Source of the DNA: Prorocentrum cordatum | Taxonomy: Eukaryota; Sar; Dinophyceae; Prorocentrales; Prorocentraceae | Reading direction: 5' to 3' | Assembly (NCBI GenBank): GCA_963575745.1 | Contig: CAUYUJ010003558.1 | Coordinates: 62,001 to 126,000, forward strand | DNA length: 64,000 bases | Part shown: positions 20,661 through 30,839 of the stretch, piece by piece | How the letters are laid out: the number at the start of each line of letters is the position of its first letter | Numbering within the stretch: position 1 is the first letter of the stretch | The notes under the pieces: generated by a model | The model's database searches: none | Told to the model about the DNA's origin: nothing | The model's input: the letters and a program-made list of their open reading frames with translations, nothing else | Made by a program: the position numbers and the translations under genes

Positions 20661-23027
20661 GCTCGTGCTTCCTCTAGATTCGCGATTGGTGCGCAACTCT
20701 GGCACTAACACGTGCAGGGTTGCATTCTGGGTTCGTTGGCGCTTCTCGCGCACTCGCGTCTTGATTGGCAATTGCGGCGTGTTCGACGTTCTGACCTTGA
20801 TTTCCTTTTCTGCCGCCAGCGCGCCCAGATGCAAAAAATTGCAGCAATCTGCGCCGCAGATCTGCAGATTCGTTTAGTGTTCCCAGCGGTATGATTTTGG
20901 CCATTCTAACGCAAGCGCGCGTGAACTTGCATGCTGAGCCCGATTCGCATGCTCAGCGCCCGAGCGCTCAGATTCGCCATTGGCGCCCAGAATCATTCAG
21001 CTCTGCCCGCCCACAAGCGCCGCCGGGCGCAATTTCTTCGGTATGGTAAACAGTGCGCGGGCGCTCCCCAGTCTGGGAGTCTGCGCCAGCGCCCAGCGCC
21101 ACGTGTTTTCCGCCAAGCGTTTTCGTCACGCTTATGTGCCGCGCGCTCTTCTTCAGAACAGCGGACTTTCGACACGCAAGGCTCCGTGGTGTACAGGCGG
21201 CGGCCGCTCCCTGCTTTGGGGGGCCGCGCCCACGCCGCGTGCCTTCTGCCGAGCAGCCCTGTGGCGCTCACGCTCGCTCCTCTTCTGAGCAGCGCGGAGC
21301 TCTCGACGCAGGCTTCGGCGTACAGTTGGCGGTCGCCTCCTAGGCGGTGTCTGCAGCCAAACCGCGCGCCTCCTGCCAAGCAGCCCTGTGAGCTCAGGTG
21401 CCGCGCGCTCTTCTTCAGAGCGGTGCGCAGCAGGCTCGCGCAGCGCTCCCTGCTTTGGAGGTCTGCAGCCACGCCACTCGCGATTTCTTCCTGGCACTCT
21501 GTGACCCTCAGGTGCTGCGCGCTTCTCATGTTTTGCCGCGCGCTCTTCATCAGACGAGGGCGGAGCTTTTGACGCACGCTCGCGGTGCAGTTGGCGGCCG
21601 CTCCGTACTTGGGTGTCTGCGGCAGCGCTGCGTGGTTTGTGCCATCCCCGGGGCCGCGCGCTCTTCGTCTGAGCAGCGCGGAGCTCTCGACGCAGGCTCC
21701 TGGCGCGAAGCCGGCGGCCGCTCTTTGTCTGGGGGTATGCGCCCACCTTCTTTCGAAACAACTCAGGTGCCGCGCGCTCTTCTTCTGAGCCGCGCGGAGG
21801 TTTCGACGCAACAGGCTCATGGCGCCCAGTCGGCGGCCACGCCCTGCTTGGGAGTCTGGGTTCACGCCGCGTTCCATGCACCAGGCAACCCTGTCACGCT
21901 CAGGTGTTGCGCGCCGCGTGGGACTTTCGACGCAGGCTGCACGTTCATCCCCCTAGGCGCTCCACCCAGAATTGCATTCTGAAGTCGGTTGCCCAGCGCC
22001 CACCGCCCAGGCTCGCAATGGCGTGTCAATTTCGCCTTTCTGGCGCTAACGCGCTCAGATTGCAACTCATGCAGTGCAGCCCGCTCGCGAGTGCAGCGTT
22101 TGGCTTATCACCCTGTGCTCACTGAGGTTGTGGCAGCGCGTCATTCTGCACCCCGCCTGCCTTGCGCAGTGCAGCGCCTGGCCACGGTTGCCAACCGCGT
22201 GCAGCGCTCCATTGGTGCTGCGCCGTCTGGCCCCTTCGCACCTCCTGCCTTGCGCAGGTGGCGCGTGCTGCTCCAGATAACAGCCCCGCGCGGCCGCCGT
22301 CCGTTGCACCTGCGCAGCCAGCAATGCATTTGGAGCACGGGGCCTGGGTTCTGGCGCCAGCGTGCCCCGAAGATTCGCGAGCGCAATTTACGCTTCCGCG
22401 TGCTCGCTAAGACTGCAATCTGTGCTTTCAGTGCTGGCGCAGCGTCTTTGAGCGCGCAGCAGCAGAGCATTCGCTGGTTGCCAGGTTGCCATTCAGTGGT
22501 CAGGCCCCTGCGCTGCTTCTGGCGCTGGCGCGCCCAGGAATGCTTTCCGAGCCTCGATTCAGCGCGGATTTCCGGCGCCAAGGTGTCCAGACTCGCATTC
22601 TCGATTTCGCGATTCGCGCGCCTGCGCCGCGCATGCTTAGCAATTGCCTGCGATTTGGCTTTCGTCGCCCGTTGGTCTTGGGGCCTTCACGCCATTTCGT
22701 GCAAACCTGCCGCTCAGGTGCTTCGCGTCAATCGCACCAGCGCAGCGTGCCCCCGCCTTGTTTCGCACTAGTTTCTGTCCATGCGAAGCTTATAGAGGGA
22801 TCCGTTCACAACACCGGACTGGATCAAGCAAATGAAACGCTCATTCGAATGTTACCTGTTCGCGCAGGAGAGCAGACCACGCCGTGCCGTGCAAGCAGCG
22901 TTCGAACCACTTCCTTTGCACGGAGGAACAGTGCAGAGGACGCAGTTTGCCTCGAATGGTGCCCGCGGCAGCGGCTCTTCAGCCGCTGACTCAAATACTG
23001 CATCCACAAACTTTCTTTTGCCTCTGT
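20661..23027 (+). other. decayed, non-coding interior of composite G/F
   Basis: 20,930-21,900 has scattered degenerate satellite cores (AGCAGCCCTGTGGCGCTCA at 21,254, CAACCCTGTCACGCTCAGG at 21,887) with CGCGCGCTCTTCTTC-like spacers. 21,960-22,780 is ATTCGC/TTGCGC-rich. The longest frames show no recognisable domain. Confidence 0.45.
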
Positions 23028-23175
23028 GGGGTAGGTGGCTCTCCCTTGCGGAGACGCTGCCGTGGCCTGTGGCAGATGCAGCACCCCCAAAAGAGCCACA
23101 CTTCGTGGCATTGAAGTTTTTCTCCTGCGCGCTTCGCGTCTGCCAAGTCTGGATAGAGAAGGTGCGAAGCGGAAA
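23028..23175 (+). repeat. split direct repeat B1, composite G/F
   Basis: 148 bp; repeated at 24,369-24,516 with about two differences. Keeps the GTGGCTCT/AGAGCCAC stem and ends GAAGCGGAAA. Confidence 0.8.
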
Positions 23176-23420
23176 GCGGAGCTTCTGAGGAGGCTGTGCA
23201 TTCGGGAAGCAAGGTTTTCGCGGGCACCCTTCGTTCTCCATCTGCTTCGCTCCAGGCTGGTTGGTTTGGTTGGCATTGGATGATCAGGAGCGTCTTTGCA
23301 TCGATTCTCTCCTGGGTGATCATTGCCTGTCCAAGAGTTACCTCCTGTTACTTTTCCATTGCTTTTGAATCGATGGATTCCTTGCGCGCAGGCCCAGGGG
23401 ATGCTGCCGCGCGTCTCGCG
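23176..23420 (+). repeat. A repeat at internal junction, composite G/F
   Basis: First 206 bp repeat 18,249-18,454; then CGCGCAGGCCC ... CGCGCGTCTCGCGGTCC, the A-repeat end shared with C and D. Continues with GGTTGGGGTTCGGATCGTCC, which elsewhere follows A1 rather than A2. Confidence 0.7.
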
Positions 23421-23540
23421 GTCCCTCTGGTTGGGGTTCGGATCGTCCCCACGCAGCCGAGATCCACGTCCTCTGTCGACGCAGTCCCCGCGTTCTCTGT
23501 CTTGGGGCGCTCGGGCCAGACCTCGTCGCTCATTACTCTG

Positions 23541-24190
23541 CAATCCTGGGGCGCTCAGGTGCCGTCCGCTCGCGCAGAGCGGCATGGTGCTCTGCATCTT
23601 GGGTCGCGGTGCGCGGCCGCTGCCGGCGCGCCGTGCGCTCAGTCGCGGGACCAAGCAACCCTGTGACGCTCAGGTGCCGTCCGCTCGCGCAGAGCGGCAT
23701 GGAGCTTTGCATCTTGGGTCGCGGTGTGCGGTCGGCCGCTGCGCCCGCGCACCGTGCGCTCAGTTGCGCGACCAAGCAACCCTGTGATGACGCTCAGGTG
23801 CCGTCCGCTCGCGCAGAGCGGCACGGAGCTGTGCATCTTGGGTCGCGGTGTGCGGTCGGCCGCTGCGCGGGCGCACCGTGCGCTCAGTTGCGGGACCAAG
23901 CAACCCTGTGACGCTCAGGTGCTGTCCGCTCGCGCAGAGCGGCACGGAGCTGTGCATCTTGGGTCGCGGTGTGCGGTCGGCCGTCGCGCCGTCGCACCGT
24001 GCGCTCAGTTGCGCGACCAAGCAGCCCTGTGACGCTCAGGTGCCGTCCGCTCGCGCAGAGCGGCACGGAGCTGTGCATCTTGGGTCGCGGTGTGCGGTCG
24101 GCCGCTGCGCTGGCGCACCGTGCGCTCAGTTTTCCGCAACCAAGCAACCCTGTGACGCTCAGGTGCCGTCCGCTCGCGCAGAGCGGCTCC
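23541..24190 (+). repeat. satellite array S3 (about 122 bp units)
   Basis: Six units with CAACCCTGTGACGCTCAGG, then TGCCGTCCGCTCGCGCAGAG and CATCTTGGGTCGCGG. One unit has a GAT insertion in the core (23,785). Confidence 0.88.
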
Positions 24191-24368
24191 GAGCTGATAT
24201 TCTGATGTGCTTTCTGTGTTTCTCGTGTCTTGCTATTTCATTCTCGCCTCCCCTTGCTCCTTATTTTTCTCGCGCGCGGGCTTGGGTTGGTTTGGGCTGC
24301 TTTTCTCGCGGTCCCTCCCGCCCTCCCCGCGTGGCGAACGTGCTGGCCGCAATCCGCTTCCCTTCGGG

Positions 24369-24516
24369 GGGGTAGGTGGCTCTCTCTTGCGGAGACGCTG
24401 CCGTGGCCTGTGGCAGATGCAGCACCCCCAAAAGAGCCACACTTCGTGGCATTGAAGTTTTCCTCCTGCGCGCTTCGCGTCTGCCAAGTCTGGATAGAGA
24501 AGGTGCGAAGCGGAAA
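24369..24516 (+). repeat. split direct repeat B2, composite G/F (right end)
   Basis: Copy of 23,028-23,175. After GCGGAAA the interrupted A1 of element B resumes (24,517-24,627), matching 31,216-31,328. Confidence 0.8.
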
Positions 24517-24640
24517 AGGAGCGGCGCGTCCGAAGCTCCCTGAAAGCAGCTGCGCCTGCGTGCTCCCTGATAGGAGCCAGCGGCGCCTAGCGCTCCCTGA
24601 AAGGAGCTGCGCCTGCGTTCTCCCCGACAGAGAGGTCGGA

Positions 24641-24955
24641 GCAGACGCCGCGTGCCCGCGGATTGATGTGGGTGCAGCCGCAGATGCAAATACTGAGCGG
24701 AGATGCTCAGTTCGATGGTGGGTTTGCCCTGTTGTCTGTACTGCCGCGCCCCTATGACGCCCTCTGCTGGCCTGGATGGCGCATTCAGGTCGCAGAAGGG
24801 GATAGGGGGCGGAAGGGTTCTTCTGCTCTTTCCTTAAACAGCAACTCGCCTCCAGCGCCGGTCACGTGACGTGCGCCGCGGGCGCGCGGCCATTTCTGGC
24901 AAGTGCTTTCACATGAAGATATTCAGTCGGAAGGACTGGCCATTGCTGGAGAGTT
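24641..24955 (+). promoter_or_regulatory. 5' leader of element B
   Basis: About 300 bp closely matching D 35,819-36,129: GATTGATGTGGGTGCAGCCG, CCTATGACGCCCTCTGCTGG, GGGGATAGGGGGCGGAAGGG, AACAGCAACTCGCCTCCAGC, GAAGATATTCA, GGACTGGCCATTGCTGGAGA. It precedes gag here but RT in D. Confidence 0.65.
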
Positions 24956-24964
24956 TGGTCATTA

Positions 24965-24986
24965 CCTGTCGCTTTTTAGGCTCAAG
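24965..24986 (+). other. spliced-leader relic upstream of gag (element B)
   Basis: CCTGTCGCTTTTTAGGCTCA plus AG; 16 of 22 positions match dinoSL, with an exact GGCTCAAG end. ATG of gag is 85 nt downstream. Confidence 0.55.
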
Positions 24987-25070
24987 TGAACCGCTCCTGC
25001 TGGGATTGAAATCCTTCTTCGCACTGCAGCGTGCTCCACAGGTGTAAGTTGCAATCCAGCCGTGCCCACC

Positions 25071-26411
25071 ATGGCTTTCTCTTCCGGCGACGTCTCTGCC
25101 ATGATTGCCACTGCGCCGAGCGGGGCCTTTAACAAGGCCAACGCTGACCAGATCCGCGATTGGGTCGACTTCGTGCTGAATATCGAGCCCAACGCGGCGG
25201 AGAAACACGACTTGTTCTACTACGTGTCGGTGGCTCGCCTCTTGGCGGAAACGATCGGCAGCACCTCGCTCTCGGATTTCGAGGGTCCACACATGCGCGA
25301 GAAGATTAAGGCAGCGATTGTTGTGAACGATTTGCCGTGCGCCGCAGAGCAGGATCCAGCATGGAAAGCCTGGAAGGTTTCGCCGGCACAGGTCGTCTTC
25401 GCACTCAAGGTGCAGACCAAGTGCGCCCAAGCTGCACCACCCGCCCGCTCGGCTCCAGAAGCCGGCGCTGGGAGCGACGTGGCAGGAATGGCCGAAGCTG
25501 TGAAACAGCTTGCAGAACTACGGACCCAGGCGCTCCAGAAGGGCAAGCCGAAGGGACTCAGCTTCAAGCTTCAAGACAGGATCGTTGAAGTGGGCTTGCA
25601 GAATTTCGATAAAGACACCCTCCCGTCCGAGGAAATCTTGGCGAAGTTCGAGGCCGGAGCCAAGATCGCCAACGACAAGGGCCGGGCTTGGATCGGCTCT
25701 GCAGAAGGCGAAGATCTCCGCGATCATCAACGCCCAGCATGAAGTCGCACCCCTCTCGTCGACGCGGTCGTGGGCGACGGCTCCTACGAGGATCGCGTGA
25801 GACAGAGTGCGGCCGCCAAGCGCGGAAGCGCTTGGATCGATAAAATCGATTACGTGAGCTTCGCGACCTTCATGGGGCATCTCCACGAGTGGGGTTTCAA
25901 GGTGATCCTCACGAAGGCGTGCAGCATGGCGGACTTTTTCTCCTACGTGCATATTATGATCCGCATCGCTGAGGAGAACGGCGGGGTCAGGACGGCGTTT
26001 CAATACGACGCTCTCCAGCGGAGGGCCATGGCCAAAGCGCTGGAGAGGAACGAAACCGATTTGAGTAGGTACCTTACAAGGATCGATGTTGATCTCCTGC
26101 GCACGGCCAAAGACAAGGTAGATAAGCGCTTCGCGGAGCTCGCTCGTGCATCTGGCGCGCCCAAGGGTCAGTCCAAGGGCCAGCCCAAGGGCGCCTCCAA
26201 GAGCTACGGCGACGGGGGCAGTCATGCCTCCAGCAGCGCATCCTCTGGCGGCAAGGGCGGCAAGAGCGCTAAGGGCGACGACCGGCGCGTGCGTTCGCCG
26301 CCCGCGCGGCACAAGGGCAGCGCTGATGGCGGCCAGCAGCATCGGTCGCGCAGCCCGCGCGCTGGATGGCAGCAGTCGGGCCAGTGTGACAAGCAGTCCT
26401 GGAGCAAGTGA
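25071..26411 (+). pseudogene. gag-like protein, family 1, element B
   Basis: Starts at CCACCATGG (25,071), MAFSSGDVSAMIATAPSGAF, and runs about 446 codons. An alpha-helical N-terminal part is followed by FATFMGHLHEWGFKVILTK and FFSYVHIMIRIAEENGG, then a Gly/Lys/Ser/Arg tail with RSPPARHKG and HRSRSPRAG, which could bind RNA. No zinc knuckle. Two offsetting frameshifts, near 25,705 and 25,755, bracket an in-frame TGA at 25,740; in the shifted frame the bridge reads KAKISAIINAQHEVAPL. A nucleocapsid-like role is inferred from position and basic tail; no known domain is recognised. RT starts 70 nt downstream. Confidence 0.7.
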
Positions 26412-26480
26412 GCGGTCACGCCGCTCGCTGACAGTGCCGACGGTCAGCAGTCGGAAAGCGAAACAGGGGACGATGAGCCC

Positions 26481-29011
26481 ATGGAGCGCTCTTCGGCTCG
26501 TCCCAGCGCTGCTTTTAAGCATTCTAGAGCTGGGCTGTCACATGTCGGTGCGCGTGTACTTGGCTTTCTCGCTCGCGATGATTTGCATCGCCTAGATCCA
26601 TGGGATCACTTGGAGTGGGCGTCGGCCTTGCCTGTTTGCGCAGAAGTTCCTCTTTTGATCGCCCCCAAATCGCGTAACGATTTGGGGGGCAGGAAAATCT
26701 CCAGGGAGGTTGCTCGTGGCCTCTCCGCCTCTTGGCCTCTCGGCCTCACTGCCTGGCAGTGCCCTTGTGGCACGGCGGATTGGGGGGGTCCCCTCTGTGC
26801 TAATAAGCTGGGGCCGCGCGCGGCTGGCGGACCGCGGCGTGGGGATGCCATGTCGTCTCCTCTCCTCGCTGCTCCGGCTGGCTGGTTGGCGGTTGTGCGC
26901 GCGCGGGGGCGAAGGTTGTCGCGCTTCGCGGCGCGGCCTCGGGGGGCCGTGCCTTGGTGGTGCGTGGTTGCGCGACGATAAATGCGCTTCGCTGCTCGTC
27001 GTTGGCGGGCTTCCGTGGTGTCTGGCCCGCAGGACGGGCGTGGTCGAGAAATGCTTTCTCTGGCCCGCAGGACGGGCGTGTCTCTGGCCCGCAGGACGGG
27101 CGTGCTCATTTTCGAAAGCTGCGACCGCGTGACAAGATTGACCCCTGAATTGCACTCGGCTCGTAAATCAGCGCTTGCTTACTGGTCGGAGAGGAAGCGA
27201 GTGACGGAGCCCTGCTGGCAACGCGCGTTCGCGCAGCTGCCAGCGCACTGCCAAGGTGTGTTAGGGCCCCGGAAAAATCTTTTTCTCCTTAGCGAGATGC
27301 TTGAGTCCATCAGCTGGCCAGACGCCACGCTGATTAGCAATTTAATGCACGGTTTTCCTCTTGTCGGCTTGCTCCCAGCGAGTGGGATGCGCGTTCCGAC
27401 AGGGAACGCGGCGCCGGAGGTAACCAAAGCTGCTCTATTGGCCACTGCGAGCGTTCAGAACAGACGCATTTTGCGGCGATCGTCTTTGCCACTCGGGATG
27501 GACAGATCTGTCTGCGAAGTTTTTGCTTCTGCATGCGACCGGGAGGTCGCGGACGGCAAGGCTAGAATGCGTCCGTTGAACATAGAAACTTGTGTTTTAA
27601 CCCCGAGATTCCCAATCGTGCAAGGTTGGAAGACCGTAGGCTGGGAAACGTTTCCCAAAGTTAGATGCATCGATGATTTTTCTGCGTCGCGTATCAATGA
27701 AGGCACGCAAGTATCCGAGAAATGCTTCCCGAAACGCTAGACTCACTTGTAGCGCTGGTGTTGAAGCTCACAAAATCAAGAACAATGCGCATTCGTTGGC
27801 GCAAAGATGATTTTGTGCAAGCCTTCAAGACACTACCAATATGCAGCTCTCACCTTCCATTGGCAGTTGTCGTGTGGCAGGAGGCGTTGGCTAAAGACCA
27901 GTGTCTCCAGCTCCTGGCAATGCCCTTTGGCTCTTCCGCCTCCGTGTCCGCCTGGGAGCGGTTCGGTTTGGCAATTCAGGGCGTGCTTGCGCAGATTTTC
28001 CTAGTGCTGTACCTTCGCTTCGTCGACGATCTGTTTTCGGGCGACGCGATGGAAGAGCAAATAGATGTTGGCGGAGACCCTCTAACGGGCCCTGCTGGCA
28101 CTGCCAAGCAGGCCAGGTACGTAATTTCAGATCTTCTGGGCTGGGATTTGGATGCCGCCAAGGCTGTCACAGAACAGCCATCGGCCACCATTCTCGGCGT
28201 CGGCGTTCGTTTTGATGACGCCCGCCAAGAGATAGTTTTTGACGTGGGTCCGGAGAAGCTCGAGTTGTGGAGCTCCCAAATCGTCAGGGCCCTCAAAGCG
28301 GGCGCGTTGCCGCCGGCAGAAGCGCAGAAGCTGGCCTTGCGTTTGAATTGGGGTGCCAGCTCAGTTTTTGGCAAGGGAACGCGTGCTCCGCTGGCAGCTT
28401 TGTTCTTTCATGGCGCAGGCCGCACCAGCCGTCTCACTGCGAGGACGAGGCTCGCGCTCATATGGTGGCGTAAGTTTTTGCAATCGCCACCCTCGCAGCG
28501 TGTACCGCTGCAACTCCGCGAGCGCCAGCGGTGCATTTTGTACAGCGACGCAACCGGCACTGGCATGATGGCGTGGGTGCTGCACGCTCCTTTCGCCAAA
28601 GTCTGGGCCGCCACCAGGGTGCCCGACAGCGCTCGCCAATGGGCACACTGGCGAAAGAACCAAATCGGCACCTGGGAGCTGATGGCAGCGATCTGCGCAT
28701 TGAAATGGATTCTAAGCATTGGCCAAGCAGATCTCGAGATCATCTGCTTCGTCGATAACAAAAGCGCATTGGGTGCGCTTGTGCGAGGTTGCTCGCGGAA
28801 GTCCGATTGGAATTGTCTGATTGGCAATCTGTGGCTTCTCGTCGCCGACAAGGCGCATTTCCTGCATCTTTGGTATGTGCCTTCGCATTTGAATCTCGCA
28901 GATGCCCCCGCGCGGCCGTCTGAGAAGGCAGAGCAAATTGCCGAGCTGCAGGCGCGAAATTTCCAACGCGTTGAGTGGCTGTTTCCGCCGGATGCACCCT
29001 GGGGCGGCTGA
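26481..29011 (+). pseudogene. reverse transcriptase / RNase H, family 1, element B
   Basis: Starts CCCATGGAGCGC (MERSSARPSAAFKHSRAG). After DPWDHLEWASALPVC the frame is cut by a 456-bp mini-element (26,658-27,113) and resumes with CDRVTRLTPELHSARK. Then GPRKNLFLLSEML, PKVRCIDDFSAS, a frameshift near 27,720, RT core RWRKDDFVQAFKTL, CLQLLAMPFGSSASV, catalytic LRFVDDLFSGD, and RNase H with LYSDATGTG, TWELMAAICAL, CFVDNKSAL and NLADAPARP. Same product as 2,924-5,004, with one frameshift in the core instead of two. No Dam-like C-terminal domain, as in Ngaro-type elements. Confidence 0.87.
26658..27113 (+). mobile_element. 456-bp non-autonomous mini-element inside RT of B
   Basis: Begins ATC then hairpin CCCCCAAATCG-CGTAA-CGATTTGGGGG followed by GCAGGAAAATCT, the head of the family-1 A repeat; ends ATTTTC like the B repeat. 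Flanks CCTCTTTTG and GAAAGCTGCG join without duplication, and the conceptual joint keeps similarity to element A (ADRVEAL versus CDRVTRL). Three CTGGCCCGCAGGACGGGCGT units fill its right end. It looks like an internally deleted family-1 element that used a YR supplied in trans. Confidence 0.6.
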
Positions 29012-29083
29012 GAAAAAAATGAAACAATAACATGTGCACAGGTTCTGATTGGAGGAAGAATGCCCTGCGCCAGTCTTGCCTTC

Positions 29084-29102
29084 TCCGTAGTATCGGCTCA
29101 AT
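29084..29102 (+). other. spliced-leader relic upstream of YR (element B)
   Basis: TCCGTAG-TATC-GGCTCAA: the first seven and the GGCTCAA near the end of dinoSL are exact, the centre is 3 nt short. The A of the YR ATG (29,101) lies inside it. Confidence 0.7.
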
Positions 29103-30609
29103 GCTTAGTTTTGTAAACGAGAGCCGAAGCAAGCGTCTGCGTGCTGAAGGTGCCCGGCCAGGGCAGCCGAGCGATGTGAACTCGGTTTTCGCTCGCGTGC
29201 TGCAGGGCGTGGCTGGCGTGAATATGGTTGATATCTCTGGTCTCTGCGAAGCTCTGGAGAACGGTGGCTTCCAGCATTTGTCTGATTTGGGCGGTTTGGA
29301 AGCAAATGAATTGGTAGATCTCGTCCCTGCGTTTTCTGGACAGAACGTTGCGCTCGTCAAAGACTTCTTGGCGCAGTGTCAGTGCCAGGCCGACCGGGAG
29401 TAAGCGGCCGCGGCGTGCCGACAGGCAACGCTCACCGAGGCTGCCTCGTCCTCTTCAGGGGCTGGGGCAGAGGCACAAACCCGAGTTGCGAGCCAAAGCG
29501 ATCCACGTGAGGCAGCCAACGGCGAGCAAGGTCGTGCTGGCTTGATCTTGCTTGGTGAATCGCGCCGTGCTCGCGTTGTTCCCGAACCTCCTGTGCTAGC
29601 AGCCGCGCTGGCGGCCGCCGCCCGCTGCAATTGCTATCCAGGGGCGGAGCCAATTGGCAGGCCCCGTGAAGAAGTCAAACGTGCACGTCGCGATGTTCCT
29701 GGCGGAGATCATCTCCATCTCCATACTCTGTGGGTCGAGTTCGCTGCCTGGCGAAAAAGTGCTCCACAATACGCTTCCGCCGTCCGCTTGTGGGGCGAAG
29801 CTGCCAGGGCCATTTCGGCGCCCAGCTGGCCACCGTCCGAATCTGTTCTCAATGCCTTTGTGGGGTTATTCCGTAATGGGAACAGTTTGCAAAAATATGT
29901 TTCTCATGTTCGCAGTGTGCTCTACCTATTGCAGGCCCCTCTCGGTGTTCTCGACGACGGAGAAAAGCTGGCCAGGGGCGCCGAGAAAATTACCCGAGAC
30001 GTATTCAGGAGAGTGAAGATCCGGGCGACGGCGGAAGAAACCAAACTCATCCGCAAGTGGTGCGCTGAAGCTGGATATCTGCTGTTGGCGGCGTCGTGGG
30101 TGATCGCTCGCCAATTTTGTTTGCGTTACTCTGAGTTGCTGCTCCTCGGGTCAAATGTTGTGACATTCCGCTTCAGCGGCGATGAACGCAAAACCTGTGT
30201 CATTCGTTTCGCGCATCGCAAATGTTACAACGAACCGTGTGAGACAACCGGATGTTGTATTTGTCAGCTGCAAGGGCGCTCCTTGTGTGGCGTCTGCGAA
30301 TTATTCTCTGTAGGAGCAGCAGTGTCGGTCCCCTTCGCAAGCGTGCAATTTGCCGACGCTCTTGCTGTTCTCAAACTTGCAGCAGCCGCTTTGCAGTTGC
30401 GGAGTGCTGCGGCCTGGGGCACGCGCGCTTTCAGGCGAGGCTTTGCCGACGAGGCGCTCCAACAAGGAGGGCCCGCAGCTTTGTTTTTTAGTGGTGGTTG
30501 GAAGGGCGTGGCGGCTTTCGGTTACGTCAGCGCCCAAAGTCGCGGTGCTTTGTCGGCGGCCGAATGGCTAGTTGACCACTCCGACTCAAGTGACGGCGAG
30601 CAAGCCTGA
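29101..30609 (+). pseudogene. tyrosine recombinase, family 1, element B (one stop codon)
   Basis: From ATGCTTAGTTTTG (MLSFVNESRSKRLRAEG) the frame is open for about 500 codons except a single TAA at 29,401-29,403. Core features: VWAAR-like region LWGEAARAISAP, YVSHVRSVLYLLQAPLG, catalytic Arg in VIARQFCLRYSEL, Cys-rich insert (CCICQLQGRSLCGVC), box GTRAFRRGF and Tyr in FGYVSAQSRGA. The conserved His of HxxR is Arg here (RAFR) while element A has HAFR. Activity is doubtful on both counts. Near-intact frame suggests recent loss or stop read-through. Confidence 0.87.
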
Positions 30610-30717
30610 CTGTGGCATCGTGCGCGTGGGGTTGTAAAACCAATAGGAACAGGAAGCGGTCCTCACGATGTACCCCTGCCAGGCGCTGCCGCGCAGTCCG
30701 TCGCCTTCTGGTGCATT

Positions 30718-30839
30718 GGGAGCCCAAGGGGCGGTATCCCAGAAGGCTCCTGCCAGCCAGGCAGCGCCGTTCACACGCCCTATGCTGGCGCAAGGACGCC
30801 GGCCATTCTACAGTGGGCCTGGCTACCGCAATGGTTTTC
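30718..30839 (+). repeat. split direct repeat B1, element B
   Basis: 122 bp from GGGAGCCCAAGGGGCGG to AATGGTTTTC, repeated at 31,801-31,922 (one change, TATGCTGG/TATTCTGG). Contains GGCGCAAGGACGCCGGCC. Confidence 0.85.

Larger units (their letters stand above)
18249..24516 (+). mobile_element. non-coding family-2-type composite element G/F nested in B
   Basis: 6,268 bp between GCTCCCTGAT and AGGAGCGGCG, bases that are contiguous at 31,206-31,225. Starts GCGGAGCTTCTGAGGAGGC and ends GAAGCGGAAA, like C and D. Internal order A1 - satellite S2 - decayed DNA - B1 - A - satellite S3 - B2. No RT, gag or YR frame. The extra satellite within the right half suggests a second, deleted copy integrated at the B1/A2 junction. 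Confidence 0.75.
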
